Positions 9,194 through 15,910 of a stretch of DNA of 64,000 nt are shown piece by piece (position 1 is the stretch's first letter; every line of letters begins with the position of its first letter). The stretch comes from Paenibacillus sp. JQZ6Y-1. Its GTDB lineage: Bacteria > Bacillota > Bacilli > Paenibacillales > Paenibacillaceae. The stretch lies in contig NZ_JBFDUZ010000004.1 of the NCBI RefSeq assembly GCF_040719145.1, positions 248,001 to 312,000 of the forward strand. The letters run 5' to 3'. The notes under the pieces were generated by a model. That model did no database searches and was not told where the DNA came from. It saw nothing but the letters and a program-made list of their open reading frames with translations. Position numbers and translations under genes: made by a program.

Positions 9194-9805
9194 ATGATCA
9201 TACATCTCATGCAAAAAAAACTTGAGTTACACGAACTCTGGGTAGAGACAATTGGAGAACAAGGGAAAAAGTTAGTGGAAGATGAAGTGGATTTTACAAA
9301 ACTGGATGTCACGTTGAAAGAGTTGTCTCTATATAGTGCTTTTTTAACAGAGTGTAAGTTTGATCAACTGGATTTAAGCAAAGCAGATTTTTATTATGGG
9401 TGGTTATGTTCTTCCACTTTTCGCGAGGCGACAATGGATTATGGTTCATTTGTGAAAGCAAATTTGCTCCTTGTTGACTTCTCTTACGCAACGTTAACTC
9501 ATGCCAATTTTTTGAGCGGCGAATGCTTTGAAACTGTATTTTTTGGTAGTCATTTAGAATATGCTAATTTTACAGCGGCGTTGTGTGTAAATGCAGACTT
9601 TCGACAAGCAGAACTAATGAATGTAGATATTAAACTGAGTGTATTTGATCATGTCCTTTTACAGGGAGCCAACCTTACCGGAATGAAAGGCATTGAGGAG
9701 GCTCACATTGAAAGTATCAATCTAGGGACAACAGAGGAACCCATCATGCTGGAAGGAGAGCAGGCAAAACATTGGATGATGGAGCAAGCGAATCTACATT
9801 CGTAA
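9194..9805 (+). CDS. Pentapeptide-repeat protein, copy 1
   Basis: A 203-residue pentapeptide-repeat protein with repeats of the A(D/N)LXX type from about residue 45 to 165 (for example LSKADF, THANFL, EYANFT, NADF, QGANL), expected to form a right-handed quadrilateral beta-helix. The N-terminus is a short amphipathic helix; the last 40 residues are acidic and non-repetitive. The start at MIIHLMQKK is chosen because AAGGAG lies ten bases upstream, in the same place as in copy 2. Function unknown: some pentapeptide proteins mimic DNA or shield gyrase, others serve as toxin-immunity partners. Copy 2 at 11760 is about nine-tenths identical by eye, and a truncated third copy lies between them, so the cassette has duplicated within a toxin-type island. 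Confidence 0.85.
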   Translation: MIIHLMQKKLELHELWVETIGEQGKKLVEDEVDFTKLDVTLKELSLYSAFLTECKFDQLDLSKADFYYGWLCSSTFREATMDYGSFVKANLLLVDFSYATLTHANFLSGECFETVFFGSHLEYANFTAALCVNADFRQAELMNVDIKLSVFDHVLLQGANLTGMKGIEEAHIESINLGTTEEPIMLEGEQAKHWMMEQANLHS

Positions 9806-10090
9806 GGGACAGTCAATTGGAAAGGTTACAATGTTCGTATTGTGGCTATTTTAACGTTTAAAGTGAACAGAAGTGATTTTGAGAATTAACGTGTGCCTCT
9901 GACAATTAGATGAGGTTGCTTATACGGAACTTAGTCGAAATATAGTGGCGAATACAGTCTTTTGATCGAAGCTAGAAGAAATTGTATAGAGTAGAAGGTA
10001 GGCAAACCCAAATTCAAACATGCAGGGTAGGAGCCATTTGAAGAATAACTTCCACAAAATAATAACTAGAATCTTAAATATTTAATAAAG

Positions 10091-10138
10091 AAGAGCTACT
10101 GTGCCATTCACATAAGAGAAGGTACAGTAGTTCTTTTT
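10091..10138 (+). terminator. Hairpin terminator in the island
   Basis: AAGAGCTACTGTGCC pairs with GGTACAGTAGTTCTT and is followed by five T. It lies about 290 bases after pentapeptide copy 1 and just before the RHS remnant. Confidence 0.75.
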
Positions 10139-10150
10139 ATAATATTATGA

Positions 10151-10285
10151 AGGAAAAGCATTCGTTATGATGCTCTGAACCGCTTGATTGGCGTGAATCA
10201 GCCGAGTCTGGGTCAAGCAACGTATACGTATGATCTACGTGGGAATCGTTTAACATTGGATGAAACTCGCTATCAAAATAAGTAA
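10151..10285 (+). pseudogene. RHS/YD-repeat protein remnant (internal)
   Basis: One frame bounded by stops reads through two YD-type repeats: YDALNRLIGV, then ATYTYDLRGNRLTL, a clear match to the YDxxGRL-type motif of RHS/WapA-like proteins. Only about 44 codons survive; there is no start codon with a ribosome site and no continuation either side. This is a broken piece of what would normally be a repeat protein of over a thousand residues that carries a C-terminal toxin. A second piece of the same kind lies at 11041-11184. Confidence 0.72.
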
Positions 10286-10396
10286 CCACGACGCATAGCA
10301 AAGGGAACTCCACCAAAGTGACAAGCAAATATGTCAGCAATGGAAGCGGGGGAGCAGATATGTAAGATAAAAAAATGCAAAAGAGGTTTATGATGC

Positions 10397-10948
10397 ATGG
10401 GTAGAAAGTGGAAGACCAAAAGTCAAATAAAATGGGAGATGAGGAGTATGATTGATAAATTGTCTAAAGAACTAAATGAGAACTATATTGATCAAGCAAT
10501 ACAAACGATTGAAGAAATTGGCGAAAAAAAACTAAACGAGGCTGTACCATATCTTATTGAACAATTAGAATCGACCGAGAACGCTCTTATAAGAAATTCA
10601 ATTGCTCTCGCTTTATCAGATATTGGAAACCCTGAAGCTCTTGAACCTATTGTAAAGCAATTGAAAAACCCAAAAACAGAAGGGTACAGAGGAACATTAC
10701 TAGCATCTTTAGAGCGGTTTGATTATTCCATTCATTTGGACATGCTTGTTAATTTTATAATGGAAGGAAATTTTGAAGTGAGCCGAAAGTCATTTTTAAT
10801 GATTGAAGCTGTAATTCAGAATATAACTGAAGAAAAAAGAAAAGAATATATGGAAATCATAAAAGATGAGATTGAACGATTAGAGGATAAAACAGATTTA
10901 TTATATGAGGTTGTCGATATTTTTAATATGCAAAATGACGCAAAATAA
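10397..10948 (+). CDS. HEAT-repeat protein, possible immunity protein
   Basis: A 183-residue, highly charged, helical protein. Residues about 45-120 hold HEAT/PBS-lyase-type repeats (AVPYLIEQLES, LIRNSIALALSDIGNPEALEPIVKQL in two pieces). The tail is an acidic, Lys-rich helix. The start at ATGGGTAGAAAG follows AAGAGG by ten bases; an internal ATG at 10448 has GAGGAG only one base away. It lies between two RHS remnants and has AT-rich codon use unlike the conserved genes nearby. HEAT-repeat proteins are common among immunity genes behind RHS toxins, so immunity is a reasonable inference, not shown by the sequence. Confidence 0.7.
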   Translation: MGRKWKTKSQIKWEMRSMIDKLSKELNENYIDQAIQTIEEIGEKKLNEAVPYLIEQLESTENALIRNSIALALSDIGNPEALEPIVKQLKNPKTEGYRGTLLASLERFDYSIHLDMLVNFIMEGNFEVSRKSFLMIEAVIQNITEEKRKEYMEIIKDEIERLEDKTDLLYEVVDIFNMQNDAK

Positions 10949-10985
10949 ATAATTTAGATTTCTATGGTATTATGCAGACTTGTAA

Positions 10986-11034
10986 AGAAGTAAGAAGTAA
11001 GAAGTAAGAAGTAAGAAGTAAGAAGTAAGAAGTA
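10986..11034. repeat. 7-base tandem repeat, seven copies
   Basis: Seven perfect copies of AGAAGTA in a row, starting 38 bases after the HEAT-repeat gene and ending just before the second RHS remnant. Copy number is likely to vary between strains by slippage. Confidence 0.95.
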
Positions 11035-11040
11035 ATGTAA

Positions 11041-11184
11041 TCATGTATAGCATTACAGTATGATCAGTTTGGTAATACGATAAAAACATATAATCCATTT
11101 CAATATGCGGGAAGCGGATTGTATTATTTGAACGCTCGTTACTATGCTCATAGCATGGGGGGGGTTATGAATGAGGATGAGTGA
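11041..11184 (+). pseudogene. RHS core-domain remnant
   Basis: A stop-bounded frame reads QYDQFGNTIKTYNPFQYAG followed by SGLYYLNARYY, which is the hallmark of the RHS repeat-associated core domain at the junction between the conserved shell and the variable toxin tip. After RYY it diverges (AHSMGGVMNEDE) and stops, so the rest of the core and the toxin tip are missing or replaced. No start or ribosome site is present. The next ORF starts only five bases after the stop, the spacing expected for a toxin-immunity pair. Confidence 0.75.
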
Positions 11185-11189
11185 TGCCA

Positions 11190-11354
11190 ATGATTATACA
11201 AGCAAGTTGTCCACGATTTATAAAGGTGACTGACTTGACTGCAACAACTCTTTCTAAAGCAGTAGAACATTCTTTTCCACTTGTAAATGAATCTGCATTA
11301 CTGATATGGAATTACGTCCCTATAATTTTAAATACAATATTAGTGCTATGTTAG
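11190..11354 (+). pseudogene. Truncated immunity-like ORF
   Basis: A 54-codon ORF beginning MIIQASCPRFIKVTDLTATT and ending in frame at TAG. In the next frame, from about 11306, the reading continues sensibly (YNFKYNISAMLDDILDMLASL), so a single frameshift around 11315-11335 may have split one gene. It directly follows the RHS core remnant and is therefore placed like an immunity gene. I do not recognise the family. After about 11385 the sequence switches to the 3-prime end of the pentapeptide gene. Confidence 0.5.
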
Positions 11355-11551
11355 ACGATATTTTGGACATGTTAGCTTCATTAAGCAAATTCAAAAATGT
11401 GATTCTTCAAGGAGCCAATCTTACTGGAATGAAAGGCATTGAGGAAGCTGACATTGAAAGTATCAATCTCGGCACAATAGAGAAACCGATCATGCTGGAG
11501 GGAGAGCAGGCAAAAGCGTGGATAATGAAGCAAGCGAATGTGAATTTGTAA
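11306..11551 (+). pseudogene. Truncated third copy of the pentapeptide gene
   Basis: From about 11385 the 81-codon frame is a copy of the last 55 or so residues of the pentapeptide proteins (KNVILQGANLTGMKGIEEAD, then INLGT and MLEGEQAKAW), and similarity runs on for about 90 bases past the stop, matching the downstream flank of copy 1. Upstream of 11385 it is fused to the immunity-like remnant. The repeat region is gone, so the product, if made, should not be functional. It shows that recombination has shuffled cassettes here. Confidence 0.75.
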
Positions 11552-11759
11552 AGGAAATGGAATGGAAAGACTCCTATGTCCGTAATCTAGTTATTTACAT
11601 TTCAAAGTGAAGATGAAGTACAGGTTTATTTTAAAAATTGAGGTACATACGTAAACCACTTCAAAATACATCTTATCCGATGAATGACTTTCAATTGTTG
11701 GCTAAATTATCTTGCCGAAAGTAATGAGTATCCTCAGAAGACCAAGGAGACATGTTGTT

Positions 11760-12368
11760 ATGATCATACATCTCATGCAAAAAAAACTTGAGTTACACGA
11801 ACTCTGGGTAGAAACGATTGGAGAGCAAGGCAGAAAATTAACCGAAGACGAAGTGGATTTTACAAAACTGGATATCACGTTGAAAGAGTTGTTGCTATAT
11901 AGTGCTTTTTTAACAGAGTGTAAGTTTGATCAATTGGATTTGAGCAAAGCAGATTTTTATCGGGGCTGGTTATGTTCTTCTACTTTTCGCGAGGCAACAA
12001 TGGATTATTGTTCATTCGTGAAAGCGGATTTGCTCCTTGTTGACTTTTCTTACGCAACGTTAACTCATGCCAATTTTTTGAGCGGCGAATGCTTTGAAAC
12101 TGTATTTTTTGGTAGTCATTTAGAATATGCTAATTTTACAGCGGCGTTGTGTATAGATACAGACTTTCGACACGCAGAACTAATGAATGTAGATATCAAA
12201 GTAAGCAGATTCAAAAATGTTCTTCTTCAAGGAGCTAATCTTACCGGAATGAAAGGCATTGAGGAAGCTGACATTGAAAGTATTAATCTAGGGACAGTAG
12301 AGGAACCCATCATGCTGGAGGGAGAGCAGGCAAAACATTGGATGCTAGAGCAAGCTTCTACCGAGTAA
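11760..12368 (+). CDS. Pentapeptide-repeat protein, copy 2
   Basis: A 202-residue pentapeptide-repeat protein, the close duplicate of the one at 9194. About 18 substitutions are seen by eye over the aligned length plus a different last few residues (QASTE). Starts, AAGGAG sites and the first 23 residues are the same. Several changes fall on exposed repeat positions (YYGW to YRGW, DYGSF to DYCSF, LSVFDH to VSRFKN), so the two copies may have drifted in partner specificity. It is followed by 220 AT-rich bases and then an immunity-like gene. Confidence 0.85.
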   Translation: MIIHLMQKKLELHELWVETIGEQGRKLTEDEVDFTKLDITLKELLLYSAFLTECKFDQLDLSKADFYRGWLCSSTFREATMDYCSFVKADLLLVDFSYATLTHANFLSGECFETVFFGSHLEYANFTAALCIDTDFRHAELMNVDIKVSRFKNVLLQGANLTGMKGIEEADIESINLGTVEEPIMLEGEQAKHWMLEQASTE

Positions 12369-12591
12369 CTTTTCTAACGTTAAATAATGATTTGAAAATA
12401 AATAAATTTGCTCTACATACCTAGGTGGAAAAAAATATGTAAGGTTAACTGTAAAGGTAAAGAGATCTCATATTTAGGATACAGACATATAAATCCATGT
12501 TTATAACAGCAGATAGTGCATGAAGCATACGGGTATTGATGACGATTTAGAAGATCACTCAATAGTCACTGTCATAAGGAGGGTAACAATT

Positions 12592-13143
12592 TTGAGTGCC
12601 GATTTCACTGCTATCATTGGCTTTGAAAAAGAACGAGTTGATATTCAGGCTTTTTATAAGGATTTAGTTAGAGGTATCGGTTTTCAATCCCTATATGATT
12701 GTATTCGTGAATTGAAAAAACTGAATCCGCAAAGCAAGTGGGGAGATGCTTGGAGTTTTGAAGACAAGGATGGATGTATTGAAATCAGTGGTATGGGAGG
12801 AATTAGTTTTGTATTTAGCGAACATTGTTGCATGATTCAACACTACTTACATTGGATTTCGTTTATTTTAGATGATGTCGGAATAAATTATCAATCCAGA
12901 CTAAGAGACATATGTTGTGAAATAGCTACTTACTTCCGTTCAACATTTGCCATATACTTTCCAGATAGCGCGTCTAAAAGTTCATTGATACAAGACCTTT
13001 TTTATGATGGAGAAAATATAGATCAGATCAAAGTATGGTTGAAGAGTGAATGTGGAGAACCTGTATCGCTAATCAGATATTTATATGATGATGAATGTCA
13101 TGATTTCTTGAAAAAGGGATATTTTGTAGATCACTTTCATTAA
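12592..13143 (+). CDS. Unknown protein, immunity-like, paralogue of 48369 gene
   Basis: A 183-residue soluble acidic protein. The TTG start is chosen because a full AAGGAGGG lies eight bases upstream; the longer frame has no site. It aligns end to end with the protein at 48369-48932: both start M-x-x-(D/N)FTA, share GIS(x)xFSE, a HY(x)xW motif, an AVYxPD/AIYFPD motif and the ending GYF(V/I)D(H/R)F. Conserved tryptophans and cysteines suggest a compact fold. I do not recognise the family. Such small, acidic, scattered paralogues next to RHS debris resemble polymorphic-toxin immunity proteins, which is inference only. Confidence 0.65.
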   Translation: MSADFTAIIGFEKERVDIQAFYKDLVRGIGFQSLYDCIRELKKLNPQSKWGDAWSFEDKDGCIEISGMGGISFVFSEHCCMIQHYLHWISFILDDVGINYQSRLRDICCEIATYFRSTFAIYFPDSASKSSLIQDLFYDGENIDQIKVWLKSECGEPVSLIRYLYDDECHDFLKKGYFVDHFH

Positions 13144-13204
13144 ACTGCTAACGATAGTTATTTTCATATAATGGCTATTGTATTGTGAGATTCGAGGTGA
13201 ATCA

Positions 13205-13546
13205 ATGAAAATGAAGCATGTTCTTTTGGAAGTGTACTGTGACAGTAATACTTCCGACTCTCCATCCTGTTGTATAAATGGAATCGACCATCCTGGTTAC
13301 CATTGTTTATCCGAAAATTGCCCTAACGTTAGCTTCACGTATGCTCCCCATGAATTGGCATATTCCGGCGAATTTGGAGTAGTACCCGACTCCAAAGCAT
13401 GGATCGGTTTTGGTGGAGAGATGTTACCAGATGATGCGAACGAACAGCAAGAAGTAGAGCTTAAAGCAGTGTGGGAGAGCATTTGTAGACGGAAAATGGA
13501 AGAAGCCTATATTGAATACATGGAACAGATCAAGAAGCATGAATAA
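13205..13546 (+). CDS. Small cysteine-rich protein of unknown function
   Basis: A 113-residue protein starting MKMKHVLLEVYCDSN after a GAGGTGA site. It has six cysteines in the N-terminal half (CDSN, CC, HCLSENC) and one near residue 100, which could bind a metal. The C-terminal third is a charged helix. No family is recognised. It is read in the same direction as the immunity-like gene 60 bases upstream and is followed by a perfect terminator palindrome, so both probably form one transcript. Confidence 0.6.
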   Translation: MKMKHVLLEVYCDSNTSDSPSCCINGIDHPGYHCLSENCPNVSFTYAPHELAYSGEFGVVPDSKAWIGFGGEMLPDDANEQQEVELKAVWESICRRKMEEAYIEYMEQIKKHE

Positions 13547-13561
13547 TAAATATCTTTCTAA

Positions 13562-13597
13562 AAGCAACCGTTGAGTTCTAGAACTCAACGGTTGCTT
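13562..13597. terminator. 36-base perfect palindrome terminator
   Basis: The arms AAGCAACCGTTGAGTTCT and its exact complement meet at TCTAGA with no loop. It closes the accessory island on the right. Confidence 0.8.
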
Positions 13598-13779
13598 CAT
13601 TTGTAACTCTGCCATTTTCACTAATCTACCTCTACCTAACTCAACCCGCAACCCGATTCAAACTCCACAAACGGTTTAAAATACCAAAAAAGCCATATCA
13701 ACTTCACCAAAAAAATGATCCCAAATCCATCCCAAAACGAATCATTATCGACAAATAATACAACAAATCTCCAAAATCC

Positions 13780-13794
13780 TGAGAATCATTATCG
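13780..13794. promoter_or_regulatory. Fur-type box upstream of perR-like gene
   Basis: TGAGAATCATTATCG matches the 7-1-7 Fur consensus TGATAATNATTATCA at 12 of 14 positions. The G at position 2 and C at position 14 favour Fur over PerR. A partial copy, GAATCATTATCG, lies 41 bases upstream (13739-13750) and a third match, TGAGAATGATTATCT, at 14272-14286 overlaps the end of this gene. Autoregulation or Fur control is likely. Confidence 0.6.
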
Positions 13795-13874
13795 CTTTAG
13801 TGTCTAAACCTATTGACCGACATTTGAAATGGATTTATACTTATTCTAAAATCAAAATTAAGGGAATGATCCAT

Positions 13875-14270
13875 GTGAAAACAATCAACCTGACGACGCA
13901 GCGGAAAGCTGTTTACGATATCGTCTACAACGCCGAGGATCACCCTACTGCCGCTGACGTGATGAATCGGTTGGTAGAGCGTGGTCATAATTTTGCTTAC
14001 GGAACTGTATATAACTCGTTAAGATACCTGACAGATAACGGTCTCATCCGTGAATTGAAGCTTGGTGAAACCGCCAGTCGTTATGACGGCAAAATGGACG
14101 ATCACCAGCATATTGTTTGTGAAACCTGCGGACGTGTGGATGAAGTCATGACCGATGCCCCACTGCAATGGTACGCTGATGTAGCGGAGGAAACCGGGTA
14201 CGATGTCCATCATGCACATGTCGTATTTAGAGGAGTGTGTACCGAATGCAAAAACAAATCGAAAAAATAA
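13875..14270 (+). CDS. perR: Fur-family regulator, PerR-like
   Basis: A 131-residue metal-dependent repressor of the Fur family. The winged helix covers residues 1-75 (TAADVMNRL, GTVYNSLRYL). The dimerisation half holds the pattern SRYDGKMDDHQHIVCETCG and the C-terminal CTEC, giving the four-cysteine structural zinc site and a His/Asp regulatory site. The short DDHQH in place of the HFHHH of Fur, and the absence of a long N-terminus, favour PerR, the peroxide sensor. The GTG start is chosen because AAGGGA is nine bases upstream. A catalase gene lies 1.6 kb downstream, a typical PerR target. Fur-like boxes in front leave some doubt between PerR and Fur. Confidence 0.75.
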   Translation: MKTINLTTQRKAVYDIVYNAEDHPTAADVMNRLVERGHNFAYGTVYNSLRYLTDNGLIRELKLGETASRYDGKMDDHQHIVCETCGRVDEVMTDAPLQWYADVAEETGYDVHHAHVVFRGVCTECKNKSKK

Positions 14271-15028
14271 TTGAGAATGATTATCTTTCTACTGATTATG
14301 CATCCGCTGAACATATGCCTATGGCTTGCCCAGTCACGCGCCGTGTCGTGATCATTAGCCCGGTTCCAAGCCGTGTACACGACCTGACACGTATGCTGTC
14401 CGACAGCTGTTTTGATGTGATGGTATTTCATCGCTGGGAAAATAGCGGTTCCGGCTCGATCAGCGCAGACCTGTATATTTTCGATATGATCTCATCTGCG
14501 GGTAGTAGCGATATTGAATTGGCTAAGTTACGCATAAATGAGAACAATTCTCATGTGCCGTCGATTTTCCTTGTCCGTGAAGAGATGCTGGCACTCGGCA
14601 TGAAAGAATGGACAGAAGAAGAACTGCTGATTTGGCCTATGCGTCCGCAAGAAGGACTGTATCACGTGGAACGTGTGATTCGCTCCAACGCAAGCCGTCC
14701 CGTAGCACCCGCAGCCGATGATGCCCAGCACCGCATCGTATTCAAAGACCTGTGGATCGACCGCAAAAAAATGACCGTATACCGTGGTCAACGCCGCGTC
14801 GAGCTGACCAAAACTGAATACGATCTGCTGCAAATGCTCATCGAAAGCGAAGGCGGCGTACTGTCCCGTGAAGAACTAATGAGCGAAATCTGGGGCACCC
14901 AATTTTTCGGCGGCAGCAACGTGGTTGACGTCCATGTCAAAAGTCTGCGCAAAAAAATCGGCGACAACGCATCCGCTCCCCAATACATCGCCACCGTACG
15001 CGGCGTAGGCTACCGCCTGGCGGACTGA
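14246..15028 (+). CDS. OmpR-type regulator with degenerate receiver
   Basis: A 260-residue DNA-binding protein. Residues about 160-258 form a complete OmpR/PhoB winged helix (VELTKTEYDLLQML, VVDVHVKSLRKKIG, TVRGVGYRL). The N-terminal half resembles a receiver (RRVVIISPVPSRVHDLTRML), but the acidic pair is missing (VIISP in place of DDE) and the KP switch is replaced by WPMRP; one Asp remains in YIFDM. It probably works without phosphorylation. The ATG at 14246, ten bases after AGAGGAG, overlaps the end of the PerR-like gene by 25 bases, so the two are translationally linked. No histidine kinase is adjacent. Confidence 0.8.
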   Translation: MQKQIEKIIENDYLSTDYASAEHMPMACPVTRRVVIISPVPSRVHDLTRMLSDSCFDVMVFHRWENSGSGSISADLYIFDMISSAGSSDIELAKLRINENNSHVPSIFLVREEMLALGMKEWTEEELLIWPMRPQEGLYHVERVIRSNASRPVAPAADDAQHRIVFKDLWIDRKKMTVYRGQRRVELTKTEYDLLQMLIESEGGVLSREELMSEIWGTQFFGGSNVVDVHVKSLRKKIGDNASAPQYIATVRGVGYRLAD

Positions 15029-15282
15029 TTCAGCATCTGCTCCCATTCATCATTCGTTGGGTTATCAACAAACAAGCAGGTGCTTACCAGTACCAAACAT
15101 CGTCCAACACCCAAGCATATCCCAGCTTCTCCACAACGAAGCTACCTTTAACTAACAAACAATCGCACCACCCAATAAATACAACCACCCCCATACACCA
15201 GTCCGACCAGCGACACTTCTCCAAGTGCTCACTGGTCTTTATTTTGTTTCAAAATCATCAAAGTTCCTCCTATCATCTTCTT

Positions 15283-15360
15283 GAATCTCTGAATCTCTGA
15301 ATCTCTGAATCTCTGAATCTCTGAATCTCTGAATCTCTGAATCTCTGAATCTCTGAATCT
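15283..15360. repeat. 8-base tandem repeat, nine full copies
   Basis: Nine perfect copies of GAATCTCT (15283-15354) and six bases of a tenth. There is no coding context, so length changes would only alter spacing in the untranslated region. Confidence 0.95.
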
Positions 15361-15583
15361 AAAAATCTGAAAAACTATACCCTCAAACGCAATACCATAC
15401 AGCAACTCAATCTCCATTTGCAGGATACGCCAACTAATAAACTCAATCAACTCATCCAATTCAATCTCTCCCCAAACGCAACTCCCACTCCTTCTCTTGC
15501 AAAAAAACTACTCCCCCCACCACCCAAACAGCTTCCAGTAACCCCTAGATTCCGCTAAAAGAAATGCTTTGCACGGAGCGGAG

Positions 15584-15694
15584 GGAAGGGAATAGGGGGC
15601 AAAGGACGACTTTGGAGGGGCAGGAATCTTCCTTCTCTCCCCATTCCAAAAGATTCCCGCGGCTCCACCGGAGGACGTGCCCCCTATCCCTTCC
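15584..15694. repeat. GC-rich inverted-repeat element
   Basis: The left arm GGAAGGGAATAGGGGGCA (15584-15601) pairs with TGCCCCCTATCCCTTCC (15678-15694), one base shorter, around a 76-base centre that itself holds GAATCTT and AAGATTC. The base composition differs from the AT-rich surroundings. It could be a dispersed palindromic repeat; only a genome search would tell. Confidence 0.6.
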
Positions 15695-15910
15695 CGAAGC
15701 GCATCAGCCAAACAATTCCCCTTCCAGCGCCATCACCCAAAGTTGCTGAAGCATGTTCACCCCATCTTCATGGAAGCATCATCCCCCCCTCATGAACGAT
15801 CCAGCAAGCGATGATAGAATAAACCTAACTTCTGATTTTGAAATGAGTCTAAATGCAAGTCTAATTCATGGAAGTGTGAAATCACGGATACACGAAAGGA
15901 TGATCTAACG

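Larger units (their letters stand above)
15029..15910. other. Long intergenic region with repeats
   Basis: About 880 bases without a credible gene. It contains the 8-base tandem array at 15283 and the GC-rich inverted-repeat element at 15584, and ends with the upstream region of katA, where I see no clear PerR box. Minus-strand frames of 67-76 codons are translations of the repeats. Confidence 0.6.

Noticed and set aside
15283-15360. CRISPR array
   Set aside because: The array is a plain 8-base tandem repeat without spacers, and no cas gene is present. The same holds for 10986-11034.
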